From NCBI RefSeq assembly GCF_000424325.1, contig NZ_AUJR01000020.1:25206-89205 (forward strand): a DNA stretch of 64,000 bases. The letters are read 5' to 3'. How positions within the stretch are numbered: the first letter of the stretch is position 1; every line of letters starts with the position of its first letter. Below, one piece after another: positions 19,240-28,374 of this stretch. The position numbers and the translations under genes are program-made. This DNA comes from [Clostridium] clostridioforme AGR2157. Its GTDB lineage: Bacteria; Bacillota; Clostridia; Lachnospirales; Lachnospiraceae. The notes under the pieces were generated by a model, which saw nothing but the letters and a program-made list of their open reading frames with translations, was not told the DNA's origin and made no database searches.

Positions 19240-19473
19240 GTCAAACCTTTGGATACGAACGGGAGCTGGCCGCTGCCTATAAGCGGATCCAGCAGCTGGA
19301 AAACAGGGCGCTGCGGGCGGTAAGCTGAAACGGAACTCGAAGAAGAAAAAGGAAAGAATCTGCGGTTAATGACCCAGATCAATAAGGATTTCGAAAATTC
19401 TTCCCTGCCGTTGGAAATTATAAAAGCTAATAAGAAGTTACAAGAAGTAAAAAAATGCCCCAAACCCGCATGA
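19240..19473 (+). pseudogene. IS66-type transposase fragment
   Basis: A plus-strand scrap reading ERELAAAYKRIQQLENRAL, then in another frame ELEEEKGKNLRLMTQINKDF followed by ENSSLPLEI. The coiled-coil followed by NKDFENSSLP is characteristic of the N-terminal region of IS66 transposases. Only about 60 residues remain, in two frames, with no zinc finger or DDE domain. Its final codons run into the rny terminator. Confidence 0.6.
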
Positions 19474-19504
19474 ATACTGGATTCTTACGGTATTTAGGGC
19501 ATTT
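19453..19504 (-). terminator. rny terminator
   Basis: AAATGCCC (19497-19504 read on the minus strand) pairs with GGGCATTT (19453-19460), with partial pairing inside the loop, and is followed by a T-run on the minus strand. It lies just after the rny stop codon. Confidence 0.65.
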
Positions 19505-19522
19505 GGTTTTCACTCCGAACAA

Positions 19523-21073
19523 TTACTTCGCGTAATCCGTGACTCTTGATTCACGAATCACATTTACCTTAATCTGTCCCGGATATTCCAGCTCGTCCTC
19601 AATCCGTTTGGAAACATCTCTTGCCAGCAATATCATATCGTCATCGCTGATCTGTTCCGGAACTACCATGATACGAACCTCGCGGCCTGCCTGAATGGCA
19701 AAAGACTTGTCCACTCCCTTAAAGGAATTGGTTATATCTTCTAATTGTTTCAATCTGTTTGTATATGTCTCCAGAGTCTCACGCCTTGCACCGGGTCTTG
19801 CAGCAGATATGGTATCAGCTGCCTGTACAATGCAGGAAATGAGGCTGGTAGGTTCAACATCGCCATGATGGGATTCCACCGCATTCAGCACAGTGGCAGA
19901 TTCCTTATACTTCTTACACAGGTCTGCACCTAGCTGAACATGGGTGCCCTCCATGTCATGGTCAACGGATTTACCAATGTCATGTAATAAACCGGCACGT
20001 TTGGCTAAACGTACATCCACTCCAAGTTCTGACGCCAAAAGTCCTGACAGCTGGGCCACCTCGATAGAATGCCTTAATGCGTTCTGGCCATAGCTGGTCC
20101 TGAACTTCATCTTACCAAGTAACTTAACTAATTCCGGATGAATTCCGTGGATGCCAACTTCAAGACAGGCTGCCTCGCCCTCTTCCCTCATGTTGTTCTC
20201 CACTTCTTTCTGTGCCTTCTCTACCATCTCCTCGATTCTGGCCGGATGAATACGTCCGTCCACAATCAAACGCTCCAATGCAATTCTAGCAACTTCTCTA
20301 CGTATTGGATCAAATCCGGATAATACTACTGCTTCCGGGGTATCGTCGATAATCAGTTCCACACCCGTAAGGGTCTCAAGGGTACGAATGTTGCGGCCCT
20401 CTCGTCCGATGATGCGGCCTTTCATCTCGTCGTTAGGAAGCTGTACAACAGAAACCGTTGTCTCAGCCACATGGTCTGCGGCGCACCGCTGAATGGCAGT
20501 CACCACTAAATCCCTGGCCTTCTTGTCAGCTTCTTCCTTTGCCTTGTTTTCAAGTTCCTTAATTAATTTAGCTGTGTCATGTTTTACATCTTCTTCAACA
20601 GATTTTAAAAGATATTCTTTTGCCTGTTCGGAGGTTAGACCGGATATCCGTTCCAGTTCCTGTATCCCCTGCTCATACTGGGATTCCACTTCTGCAGTAC
20701 GCTTACTGAGAATATTTTCCCTCCTGACCAGGTCCGCCTCCTTCTTTTCCAGGGCATCTGCCTTTTTTTCAACGTTTTCTTCCTTGCTTAATACTCGTTT
20801 TTCATAACGTTGAAGTTCCGCTCTTCTTTCCTTGGTTTCCTTCTCTAACTCATTTTTCGTCTTTAAAGATTCTTCCTTGGCTTCCAGGAGAGCTTCTCGC
20901 TTCTTTGTCTCTGCGGTTTTTAATGCTTCATCTATTATTTCCCTTGATTTTTCTTCTGCACTTCCTACCTTGCTGTCATACTGCTTCCTCTCGTAATTGC
21001 GTGCAGCAAACCAAGTAATAATAGCCACAACTATCATAACGATAATCATCATAGGGACCATTATCTGTGACAC
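19523..21073 (-). CDS. rny: Ribonuclease Y
   Basis: A 516-residue membrane-anchored endoribonuclease that starts mRNA decay. One N-terminal helix (about 6-24) is followed by a long coiled coil (30-190). A KH domain carries [10 protein letters not shown] at 219-228. The HD domain has its catalytic His364-Asp365 in [12 protein letters not shown]. The start codon is GTG, seven bases after AAGGAGG. It is downstream of recX and recA, the common clostridial order. Confidence 0.97.
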   Translation of the reverse strand: MSQIMVPMMIIVMIVVAIITWFAARNYERKQYDSKVGSAEEKSREIIDEALKTAETKKREALLEAKEESLKTKNELEKETKERRAELQRYEKRVLSKEENVEKKADALEKKEADLVRRENILSKRTAEVESQYEQGIQELERISGLTSEQAKEYLLKSVEEDVKHDTAKLIKELENKAKEEADKKARDLVVTAIQRCAADHVAETTVSVVQLPNDEMKGRIIGREGRNIRTLETLTGVELIIDDTPEAVVLSGFDPIRREVARIALERLIVDGRIHPARIEEMVEKAQKEVENNMREEGEAACLEVGIHGIHPELVKLLGKMKFRTSYGQNALRHSIEVAQLSGLLASELGVDVRLAKRAGLLHDIGKSVDHDMEGTHVQLGADLCKKYKESATVLNAVESHHGDVEPTSLISCIVQAADTISAARPGARRETLETYTNRLKQLEDITNSFKGVDKSFAIQAGREVRIMVVPEQISDDDMILLARDVSKRIEDELEYPGQIKVNVIRESRVTDYAK

Positions 21074-21207
21074 AGGAGCACCTCCTTATTTAATTTTCAT
21101 TGTACGAACTACAACATATTAATTTTATACTTTTTTCAGAATTATGTCAAGTATCTTCCCCTTATTTTCCCGCAGAGACAGACAATATAGACAAATTACA
21201 ACAGGGT

Positions 21208-21825
21208 CTAATCCTGGTTTTCAGCGGTTTTAATCTCCCTCAATACCCTGTTTATCACTTCAAAGGAGTATCCCTTCCTCCCTAAAAAGGCCGCCAGACG
21301 GCCTTTTTCCTGGTAGGATACCTCCTGTTTTCCCTTAAGCCGCCTGGTCAGAGCCTGCCTGGCTGATTCCTCCTCGTCCACAGGCGACTGGTCCAGCGCT
21401 TCCTCTATGTAAGCCGAATCCACGCCCTTTTGCTGCATCTCATATACCATCTGGCGGCGGCTCTTTTTCTCCGCATAGGAGCGCACATAGCTCTGGGCAT
21501 AGGCATTGTCATCCACAAAATGGTATTCCTTCAGGAAATTTACAGCATATTCCACTGCCTCTTTGGGGTATCCTGCCTTACCAAGTTTTTCCTCCATCCA
21601 CTTCTCGGTTTTTCCTGAATCCTTTAATAAATGGAGGGCATACTCCTTTGACCTTGGACACAGTACATCCCTGAGGATTTCCTCATACACCCTGTCTTCC
21701 AGCTCTCTGCCTTCCTCTATCCTGTACCGTTCCACCTCACCCCTGTATAAAACAAAGGCAAAGCCTTCCTCCAGGAAGACTTTGCTCTTTCTCTTATCTA
21801 CAGGGATGACGGCTGCCACCATCAT
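21208..21825 (-). CDS. recX: Regulatory protein RecX
   Basis: A 205-residue all-helical protein that inhibits or modulates RecA filaments. Three RecX-type helical repeats are visible, including [19 protein letters not shown] and the closing [18 protein letters not shown]. Its start overlaps the recA stop by four bases (ATGA arrangement), so translation is coupled. Length is within the Firmicute range. Confidence 0.93.
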   Translation of the reverse strand: MMVAAVIPVDKRKSKVFLEEGFAFVLYRGEVERYRIEEGRELEDRVYEEILRDVLCPRSKEYALHLLKDSGKTEKWMEEKLGKAGYPKEAVEYAVNFLKEYHFVDDNAYAQSYVRSYAEKKSRRQMVYEMQQKGVDSAYIEEALDQSPVDEEESARQALTRRLKGKQEVSYQEKGRLAAFLGRKGYSFEVINRVLREIKTAENQD

Positions 21826-22958
21826 ACCAGTTCAGGGGCATCCGCATCAGGTCCCCCTGTTTCAGTTTCCGCCTGTTTGGCGGCTGTCTTGAAGGCTTCG
21901 GCTGCCTCCATGGCTTCCTCTGCCCCGGGCAGTTCATACTTTGCCCTTACCTTGGCCTCCACCTCAGCGCAGATGACCGGGTTATCAGACAGGTACTGCT
22001 TGGAATTCTCACGTCCCTGGCCAATCTTAGAGCCGTTATAGGCGAACCAGGCGCCGCTCTTCTCAATGATGTTCTCCTTAACAGCCAGGTCCAGGATATC
22101 GCCTTCCTTGGAAATGCCCCTGCCAAACATGATATCGAACTCAGCCTCCTTAAAAGGAGGTGCAATCTTATTCTTCACTACCTTTACCCTGACACGGTTT
22201 CCGGTGACCTCTCCGCCCTGCTTTAAGGTTTCTATCCTGCGGACATCAAGACGCACGGATGCGTAGAACTTCAGAGCACGTCCGCCTGTGGTGGTCTCCG
22301 GGTTGCCAAACATGACGCCCACCTTCTCACGCAGCTGGTTGATGAAGATGACAATACAGTTGGACTTGCTGATGACAGCGGTCAGCTTCCTCAGAGCCTG
22401 TGACATAAGTCTGGCCTGAAGGCCCACATGGGAATCTCCCATCTCGCCGTCAATCTCAGCCTTGGGAACCAGGGCTGCCACGGAGTCCACAATCACGATA
22501 TCCACGGCACCGGAGCGCACCATGGTCTCGGTAATCTCCAGGGCCTGCTCGCCGCTATCCGGCTGGGAGATGTACAGGTTATCAATATCCACTCCTATGT
22601 TCCTGGCATATACAGGATCCAGGGCATGTTCCGCATCAATGAAGCCTGCAATGCCTCCGCGCTTCTGTACCTCTGCCACCATGTGCAGGGCGACCGTGGT
22701 CTTACCGGAAGACTCGGGTCCATATACCTCTACGATCCTGCCCTTGGGAACTCCGCCCAATCCCAGAGCAATGTCCAGGCTGATGGAGCCGGTGGGAACT
22801 GTCTCAATATTCATGTTGGCCCTGGAATCCCCCAGCTTCATGACGGATCCTTTTCCGTATGCCTTCTCAATCTGGGTCAGGGCAGCGTCCAACGCCTTTA
22901 ACTTCTCGTCTTTATTCATATCGCGGTTGATTACATTACTCTTCTCTTCTCTGGCCAT
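21822..22958 (-). CDS. recA: RecA recombinase
   Basis: A 378-residue recombinase and SOS co-protease. Walker A is GPESSGKTT at 80-88; the Walker B and L1/L2 DNA loops are present ([23 protein letters not shown]). The acidic C-terminal tail is normal. Start at 22958 (MAREEKSN) is supported by TTGGAGG five to six bases upstream, rather than an ATG four codons earlier. A LexA box and a strong promoter lie upstream. Confidence 0.98.
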   Translation of the reverse strand: MAREEKSNVINRDMNKDEKLKALDAALTQIEKAYGKGSVMKLGDSRANMNIETVPTGSISLDIALGLGGVPKGRIVEVYGPESSGKTTVALHMVAEVQKRGGIAGFIDAEHALDPVYARNIGVDIDNLYISQPDSGEQALEITETMVRSGAVDIVIVDSVAALVPKAEIDGEMGDSHVGLQARLMSQALRKLTAVISKSNCIVIFINQLREKVGVMFGNPETTTGGRALKFYASVRLDVRRIETLKQGGEVTGNRVRVKVVKNKIAPPFKEAEFDIMFGRGISKEGDILDLAVKENIIEKSGAWFAYNGSKIGQGRENSKQYLSDNPVICAEVEAKVRAKYELPGAEEAMEAAEAFKTAAKQAETETGGPDADAPELV

Positions 22959-22981
22959 AGTTTCCTCCAATGCCTTTCATG

Positions 22982-22995
22982 CGAACAAATGTTCT
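22982..22995. promoter_or_regulatory. LexA (SOS) box of recA
   Basis: CGAACAAATGTTCT matches the Gram-positive SOS box (CGAAC-N4-GTTCG type) with the full dyad GAAC-AAAT-GTTC. It lies between the recA promoter and its ribosome site, where bound LexA would block transcription. Confidence 0.85.
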
Positions 22996-23007
22996 CTGAT
23001 AGTTACA

Positions 23008-23036
23008 ATAATAGTATAGTTCCCCCAAAATGTCAA
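23008..23036 (-). promoter_or_regulatory. recA promoter
   Basis: Minus-strand -35 TTGACA (23031-23036) and -10 TATTAT (23008-23013) have a 17-base spacer, immediately upstream of the LexA box. Confidence 0.75.
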
Positions 23037-23118
23037 CCTCTATTTTCCCGCCACGCCCCCTTTTCACGCTGGTTTCATATGACCGCCATGATGCTCTCTC
23101 ACGCCACTGTCAGATGGT

Positions 23119-23161
23119 TTCCATAGTACTTCCATACTGCTTCCATACTACTTCCAAACCG
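23119..23161. repeat. Short tandem repeat, 11-base unit, about four copies
   Basis: Successive units TTCCATAGTAC, TTCCATACTGC, TTCCATACTAC and a partial TTCCAAACCG lie in the roughly 390-base non-coding stretch between recA and the acyltransferase. The same stretch holds a CACGGCA-AGAAA-TGCCGTG hairpin near 23265. I see no gene in it. Confidence 0.6.
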
Positions 23162-23387
23162 TTTTCCTGTCTGTCATACAAGTGGATTCCGGGCGAACCG
23201 CCCCCTTACAGGTGCCTGTGCACGCACCCCAACGCCTGCGCACAAAACGCAGTGCCAAAGCTATCACGGCAAGAAATGCCGTGGAAGTAGTATCAGAATA
23301 TCATAAAATCATGCTGATTGCAAGGATTTCTGCCGGGCTTTCCGGAGGCGCTGCCTGCCGGGACTTCCCGGACGCGCACTGCCCGGC

Positions 23388-24437
23388 TTACCTTCCTCCG
23401 GACAGCATATAATAAACATTGGGTACGAACCTTCTCATAACGCCGCCAATCAGGGCGCTGATCGCCGTCATGAGGGCGGGCATCAGGATGAATACGGCCA
23501 GGGCAATGAACGCACTTCCGGGGAAGGCAGCCGCGGCTGCCTTGTTGATAAGCCTTACCCAGGCAAAATGAATGGCATACAGGAAAAAGTTATGCTTCAT
23601 CCACTCCCTGGCAGCCGGAAGGTCCGCTGCCTTCACAGCCAGGACAGCCGCGCAGACTCCCCACAGCCTCCAGCATACGGTGTAAAGCGGGCGCTCCCAC
23701 AGCAGGCCTCCGAAGCGGCCCAGGTACAGAAGAAAGCCCATGGCCAGCAAAAGAATGGCTCCTGCCGCCATATTCTTCCCAGCCCCAGCCCTTTCCTCTA
23801 TTTTCCTACCCCAGGTATCCCTGTGAAGGCTCACCCAGGCAGCGGCGCAGAAATAAAACAGGGCGTCCAGGTTAAGGAGGGGCATGGCCCAGTTCTTCCA
23901 AAGACCATAAACCATGATTCCCAGGGCAGCGGCGCCTGTGACATTTCCCCGCATCACAGTATAAACCAGAGGTGCCAGCGCCACCAGAAGAATCAGCTGG
24001 AACAGATACCAGAACACCGGATTATAGGAATAGCACACAAGAGCGTCAAAGAGCCGGGTCCCGTTAAAGGGTATGGGCGTCTTTCCCACCACCCCGGACA
24101 GGCCGGCCAGGCGGGTGGCCGCCACATACCCCATATAGTAAAGGAAATTCCACAAAAGATAGGGCAATACCAGGCTTCTTATCCTGGAACGCCACTTTGG
24201 AATGAGCTTCTCCCAGCAAAAACCGCGAAAAAACAGATAGGAGGACACCATGAAGAATCCCGGCACCGCTATCTGTCCCAGTCTCTCTCCCAGTATACGC
24301 TCTATCCCTGCGTCCTTAAGGGCTGCCTCCGGGGTCCCCATGAACAGCTCCCCATTAAAGGAGTGCACCCATACCACCAGCAGGCTGAACAGGAATGTAA
24401 GCCAGTAAACCTTGTCGCGAAACTGCTTTTCTTCCAT
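23388..24437 (-). CDS. Membrane acyltransferase, acyltransferase 3 family
   Basis: A 349-residue integral membrane protein with about ten hydrophobic helices. The family's early WLTFLFSLLVVWVHSF helix with its conserved His is present at about 13-28. Such proteins transfer acetyl or succinyl groups onto surface sugars, peptidoglycan or teichoic acids. No polysaccharide genes are adjacent, so the acceptor is unknown. It is the only gene between prs and recA. Confidence 0.85.
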   Translation of the reverse strand: MEEKQFRDKVYWLTFLFSLLVVWVHSFNGELFMGTPEAALKDAGIERILGERLGQIAVPGFFMVSSYLFFRGFCWEKLIPKWRSRIRSLVLPYLLWNFLYYMGYVAATRLAGLSGVVGKTPIPFNGTRLFDALVCYSYNPVFWYLFQLILLVALAPLVYTVMRGNVTGAAALGIMVYGLWKNWAMPLLNLDALFYFCAAAWVSLHRDTWGRKIEERAGAGKNMAAGAILLLAMGFLLYLGRFGGLLWERPLYTVCWRLWGVCAAVLAVKAADLPAAREWMKHNFFLYAIHFAWVRLINKAAAAAFPGSAFIALAVFILMPALMTAISALIGGVMRRFVPNVYYMLSGGR

Positions 24438-24478
24438 ACAGTATCTTCCCCCTGTCCCATAACAAATGTCAGATATCC

Positions 24479-24551
24479 AAAAAGGCCGCCCCCATGACCT
24501 GCCTTAAGCGCCGCAGCATACCCCGGCAGGCAGATATAGGAAAACGGCCTT
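24479..24551 (-). terminator. Probable prs terminator
   Basis: On the minus strand, AAGGCCG and CGGCCTT pair around an inner CCTGCC...GGCAGG stem and are followed by TTTTGG. It lies shortly after the prs stop. Confidence 0.5.
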
Positions 24552-24574
24552 GTATCCTTTACATCACGTTCCTG

Positions 24575-25744
24575 TTAACTGCGGTACTGAGCCAGCAGCC
24601 GGTTGATCCGCTTGGTAGGCGTCAGCAGATCGCTCAGGGATGCGTCATGATTGAGGTTGTCGATAATGAGGGCAATATACTTGCTCATATCCACATTAAT
24701 ATAGTATGGTCTCTCAAGAAGATCCGGGGTCTGATATACCAGGTTCGTGGTCAGTATCCGGTCAATGATTCCCTTATCATAATACTCGTCAAACTTTGTA
24801 AGTCCCCCTGTAAAAAGGCCAAAGGTAGCGCACACAAAAACCTTCCCGGCCTTCCTGCGCTTCAGCTCCTTGGCCACATCCATGACACTCTCACCTGAGG
24901 AAATCATGTCGTCGACGATGAGCACGTCCTTACCCTCCACGCTGGCTCCCAGGAACTCATGGGCCACGATGGGGTTGCGTCCGCCAACGATTTTCGTGTA
25001 ATCGCGGCGCTTATAGAACATACCCATGTCCAGTCCCAGCATGTTGGAAAAGTACACGGCTCTTCCCGTGCCGCCCTCATCCGGGCTGATGACCATCATA
25101 TGGCTGCTGTCAATCTGCAGGTCTGTCTCATTCTTTAAAAGATATTTTAAGAACTGGTAGATAGGCTGAACTGTCTCAAATCCCCGTAAGGGAATGGCAT
25201 TCTGGACCCTGGGGTCGTGGGCATCAAAGGTAATGATATTCTCCACTCCCATGTTCACCAGTTCCCTGAGTGCCAGGGCGCAGTCCAGGGATTCTCTCCC
25301 GGAACGCCTGTGCTGGCGGCTCTCATATAAGAACGGCATGATTACATTAATCCTGTGGGCCTTGCCTGCTGCCGCTGCAATCACGCGCTTCAAATCCTGG
25401 AAATGGTCGTCCGGTGACATATGGTTGGTCATTCCGAACAGGGAATAGGTCAGACTGTAGTTGCATATATCTACCATGATATACAAATCGTCGCCCCTTA
25501 TGGACTCTGTCACAAGTCCCTTGCCCTCTCCCGTGCCAAACCTGGGGGTTACGGCGTTGATGATATAGGAATCTCTCTGATATCCGGAAAATGCTATGGT
25601 AGACTTGTGTTCGCTTTCCCGCTCCCGTCTCCAGTCCACCAAATAGGCATCCACCTTATTACCCAATTCCGTACAGCTCTTTAATGGAATCAGTCCCAAC
25701 GGACCCACGGGAATGGTTTCAATGATTTTCTCCTCGTATAACAT
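24575..25744 (-). CDS. prs: Ribose-phosphate pyrophosphokinase (long form)
   Basis: A 389-residue PRPP synthase, which makes phosphoribosyl pyrophosphate from ribose-5-phosphate and ATP. The PRPP-binding loop VLIVDDMISSGES is at 274-286, the flexible-loop RRDY region near 246-249, and DAHDPR near 174-179 is a catalytic/regulatory segment. It is some 70 residues longer than classical Prs, mostly at the N-terminus (MLYEEKIIETIPVGPLGLIP). Start is at 25744 since AGGAGG is nine bases upstream. It follows dnaI on the same strand. Confidence 0.92.
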   Translation of the reverse strand: MLYEEKIIETIPVGPLGLIPLKSCTELGNKVDAYLVDWRRERESEHKSTIAFSGYQRDSYIINAVTPRFGTGEGKGLVTESIRGDDLYIMVDICNYSLTYSLFGMTNHMSPDDHFQDLKRVIAAAAGKAHRINVIMPFLYESRQHRRSGRESLDCALALRELVNMGVENIITFDAHDPRVQNAIPLRGFETVQPIYQFLKYLLKNETDLQIDSSHMMVISPDEGGTGRAVYFSNMLGLDMGMFYKRRDYTKIVGGRNPIVAHEFLGASVEGKDVLIVDDMISSGESVMDVAKELKRRKAGKVFVCATFGLFTGGLTKFDEYYDKGIIDRILTTNLVYQTPDLLERPYYINVDMSKYIALIIDNLNHDASLSDLLTPTKRINRLLAQYRS

Positions 25745-25865
25745 GGTTAACATCCTCCTGTTTTTTGCCGGAGGCCTCTTTGCCCGGACCGGCATATACT
25801 TTTATACCATCATTCTCCATGATTCGTCAAGGCCCTTCCGACCCCGGAAATGCCTTAATTATACG

Positions 25866-26846
25866 TTACTTTTTTAACAGTCTGATATCTCCTCCATATA
25901 ACGGGATAATCCTGTATCCGCTCATGATCCTGGAGGTAACACGGTCCGTATAGGAATCCCTGAGCCGGGCCAGAGTCAGGTTCGTGGATATGATGGTGGA
26001 ACGGCTCATGTTCATCCGCTCATTGATACAGTAGAACAGCTGGGAGGAAGTAAAGCTGTTGTTTAACTCCGTTCCCAGATCATCAATGATGAGAAGGTCA
26101 CAGTCCAGGATGAACCGGTACATGTCCTTCATGTCCTCCGCATTATCATAATCAAACTTATTCCTGGAAAATACATCAAATAGATCGCTGGCTGTCAGAT
26201 AGATGACTGAATGGAAATCATCCATCAGTTCCCTGGCAATACAGTTGGTGAGAAACGTCTTTCCCACGCCCGTGCTTCCTGTAAACAGGAGGTTATCATG
26301 TTTCTTATCAAAGTCCCGGACAAACTCCTTACATCCCGCCACTACCCGGCGCATGTAGGCTGCATTGGTAATGCCCAGCTGGGGAAGTATCTCCGTATCA
26401 TCGTAGTACTGATAACTCAGAGCCTTAAAATTCTCCCGTTCCAGCACATCCTCCAGATTGGACTGGGCATGAAGCAGCCTCATCTGGGCCTGAAGGAAAC
26501 AGTGGCACTTACGGCCGTCTATAAGCCCCGTATCCCTGCAGTCCGGACAGCGGTAATGAAGCTCCAGGTAATCGTCAGAATAGCCGGCGGCCCTGATGAT
26601 AAGGGCCTTCTGTTCCCGCAGATCATTAAGGTCCTCCTTCAGCCGGTCCAGGGCACTTTTATCCCCTTCCAGCAGCTTTTTGGCGCATGCCACGGAACGC
26701 TCTGCGATTTCCGCTTCCAACTGCCTTACCACCGGCAGCCTTGTGTAAATCTCTCTGCGCCGCTCCTCCAGTTTGTGGTGGTTCTCGATCTGCTGCCTTC
26801 CATACTCCCTCATGATTGCGTCGTACTGGGAATTGCTCAGTGCCAT
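25866..26846 (-). CDS. dnaI: DnaI/DnaC-type helicase loader ATPase
   Basis: A 326-residue AAA+ protein that would load the replicative helicase at origins and restart sites. After a helical N-terminus comes a zinc-finger-like set of cysteines (Cys100, 103, 114, 116). Walker A is GSTGVGKT at 190-197 and Walker B is LLIIDDLG. The C-terminus has the IISTNLTLARLRDSYTDRV sensor segment. It is 21 bases downstream of dnaD, the usual primosome pair. An IstB transposition ATPase would be shorter and lack the Cys region. Confidence 0.92.
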   Translation of the reverse strand: MALSNSQYDAIMREYGRQQIENHHKLEERRREIYTRLPVVRQLEAEIAERSVACAKKLLEGDKSALDRLKEDLNDLREQKALIIRAAGYSDDYLELHYRCPDCRDTGLIDGRKCHCFLQAQMRLLHAQSNLEDVLERENFKALSYQYYDDTEILPQLGITNAAYMRRVVAGCKEFVRDFDKKHDNLLFTGSTGVGKTFLTNCIARELMDDFHSVIYLTASDLFDVFSRNKFDYDNAEDMKDMYRFILDCDLLIIDDLGTELNNSFTSSQLFYCINERMNMSRSTIISTNLTLARLRDSYTDRVTSRIMSGYRIIPLYGGDIRLLKK

Positions 26847-26867
26847 GGTTCACTCTCCTTATGTGTA

Positions 26868-28112
26868 TTAGGGCTGCTGCCCCACCCACTCCTTTACCTG
26901 CTTTAAGACCAGCGCATCATAATCCGTATCCCTCTGCTTGAAATTATGGAACTGGTTGGATGAATTCTTCCTGGCCCCTGAGCCCTGCCTGGCCGATGAG
27001 ACGCCGGAGTCATACTTCTGCAGTCTCTTCTCCCTGCATTCACCGCTCTCCTCCCTGACAGCCGTGCGCTTTACATCCAGGTCCTTTATATCAGCTAAGC
27101 CCCGTACGCCGGCCTTCTGCCAGTCTGACAAAATCTTGTCCGCATACTGGAAGCTGGGGTTGTGGATGGCCGTGATTGTCCTGTTGCACGCTTCCAATAC
27201 CACTTCCCTGGAAAATCCATAGTCCCTGAACCACTTGTCCATCAGCTTCTGCTCCGGTGCCGCCGGCTTCCTGCTGTTGATGCCAAATGCCTTCATGACC
27301 GCAAAGGAATCACGGTTATGGGAAGTGCTGTAATCCTTGGCCTCCAGTGCCGTCCTAATTCCCTTTTCATGCCAGCTCATGGCCACGGTCTCCATGTAAC
27401 GCACCGATATGTGGCCGTTCTGTACACAGTATTCCACCAGATACTCTAAGAGCTCGCTGCTCATGGATAAACCCTCATACAGATAGGCAAATACCTGGCA
27501 GTCCCTGGGGGTAAATACCTTATTCATGTACTTCTGGGCAATATAGAGAAGCTGGGAAAACTCCTCGTCCTGAGCCAGACGGTTTACCTGTTCCGTGGAA
27601 TAGACAGGAATACAGCCGTCCTCCTGACCCATGGTTTCTGTGCGCTCCCGGACTCCGGCCTGTTCCCGGATGCCTGTCTGTTCCCGGACTCCGGCCTGTT
27701 CCCGGATGCCTGTCAGCCCGCGGACATCTGCACGCCCGGCTGTCCCGTTTTCCCTCTTAAACGTCTCAGCCCGCAAATCAGGGACCGCTGCCTGTACCCC
27801 GTCCTGCTCCCGCGTAAGGGTACGGGCCCCGGACTCAGGGCGGACCAGTTCACCCTGAACCGGCTGTTCCTGTTCAGAGGCAGTCAGCACGCCCGCCTTC
27901 TTCCAATAGGAGAGGGCTCTGCGCACATCTGATTCCGTATGGTTCAAGGCATCCGCAATCAACTCTATGGTGATATCCTCACCCTGATGGCGGAGCACAT
28001 AGAGGTACACCTTCACATATTCGCCGTTGGCGGCAGCCATATATGTATCAATGAATTCATTGGCCACAGCCGTAACCGGAACACTCCATCTATCCTTCAT
28101 ATTTCCACCCAT
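26868..28112 (-). CDS. dnaD: DnaD domain primosome protein
   Basis: A 414-residue replication-initiation and restart protein. An N-terminal winged-helix domain (KVYLYVLRHQGEDITIELIADAL region) is followed by a repetitive hydrophilic linker, then a DnaD C-terminal domain ending in IHNPSFQYADKILSDWQKAG. The linker contains direct repeats of GIREQAGVREQ type. Start is at 28112 because AAGGAG lies eight bases upstream; a longer in-frame extension runs through DnaA boxes and the promoter and is not coding. It heads the dnaD-dnaI unit. Confidence 0.9.
   Translation of the reverse strand: MGGNMKDRWSVPVTAVANEFIDTYMAAANGEYVKVYLYVLRHQGEDITIELIADALNHTESDVRRALSYWKKAGVLTASEQEQPVQGELVRPESGARTLTREQDGVQAAVPDLRAETFKRENGTAGRADVRGLTGIREQAGVREQTGIREQAGVRERTETMGQEDGCIPVYSTEQVNRLAQDEEFSQLLYIAQKYMNKVFTPRDCQVFAYLYEGLSMSSELLEYLVEYCVQNGHISVRYMETVAMSWHEKGIRTALEAKDYSTSHNRDSFAVMKAFGINSRKPAAPEQKLMDKWFRDYGFSREVVLEACNRTITAIHNPSFQYADKILSDWQKAGVRGLADIKDLDVKRTAVREESGECREKRLQKYDSGVSSARQGSGARKNSSNQFHNFKQRDTDYDALVLKQVKEWVGQQP
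27640..27722. repeat. In-frame minisatellite in dnaD linker
   Basis: Two near-identical roughly 33-base units (CTGTTCCCGGACTCCGGC plus CTGTTCCCGGATGCC) with further partial copies encode alternating IREQAG and VREQTG blocks. The array keeps the reading frame. Confidence 0.7.
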
Positions 28113-28136
28113 CCCTACCACTCCTTGGTTCATTCT

Positions 28137-28142
28137 ATCATA
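28137..28142 (-). promoter_or_regulatory. Extended -10 element for dnaD
   Basis: Minus-strand TGTTATGAT gives an extended -10 (TG-N-TATGAT) just upstream of the dnaD ribosome site. No good -35 is seen 17 bases away. The DnaA boxes begin about 50 bases further upstream. Confidence 0.5.
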
Positions 28143-28191
28143 ACACATCCACTTCCAAAAGAAAATAGGTGCGGTTTTGCACACTCTTTGA

Positions 28192-28374
28192 TGTGGATAA
28201 TGTGGATAATGTGGAAAAATGGTGGACATAACTGTCCCCGTTCTTCATAAAACTCCATTTTTACCGTATAAATCCAAGATTTTTTAAATCGTGCGACATT
28301 TTTTTATGTTAATCAAAAAATCCACATAGTTTCTTTACATAAAATGTTGAAAACTATGTGGATAATGTGGATAA
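28192..28374. promoter_or_regulatory. DnaA-box cluster between dnaD and murC
   Basis: Perfect copies of the DnaA box (TTATCCACA, here as TGTGGATAA on the plus strand) lie at 28192-28200, 28201-28209, 28357-28365 and 28366-28374. A fifth, TGTGGAAAA at 28210-28218, differs at one position. The first three are head-to-tail with no spacer, as are the last two. The 140 bases between are AT-rich. The first array sits 50 to 80 bases upstream of the dnaD -10, so DnaA could regulate dnaD or be titrated here. Confidence 0.8.
28312..28363 (-). terminator. murC terminator overlapping DnaA boxes
   Basis: On the minus strand ATCCACATAGTTT pairs perfectly with AAACTATGTGGAT (28351-28363 with 28320-28332) and is followed by TTTTTTG. 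It begins about ten bases after the murC stop codon, and its upstream arm shares bases with a DnaA box. Confidence 0.75.

Noticed and set aside
23262..23285. CACGGCA/TGCCGTG hairpin as acyltransferase terminator
   Set aside because: No U-run on either side, and it lies over 100 bases from the stop codon.
28113..28229. N-terminal extension of dnaD
   Set aside because: The extra codons cover DnaA boxes and the extended -10 and have no ribosome site; the start at 28112 has one.
28192..28374. Chromosomal origin (oriC)
   Set aside because: DnaA boxes are present, but dnaA, dnaN and gyrase genes are not nearby. A titration or regulatory cluster is more likely, though origin activity was not tested.
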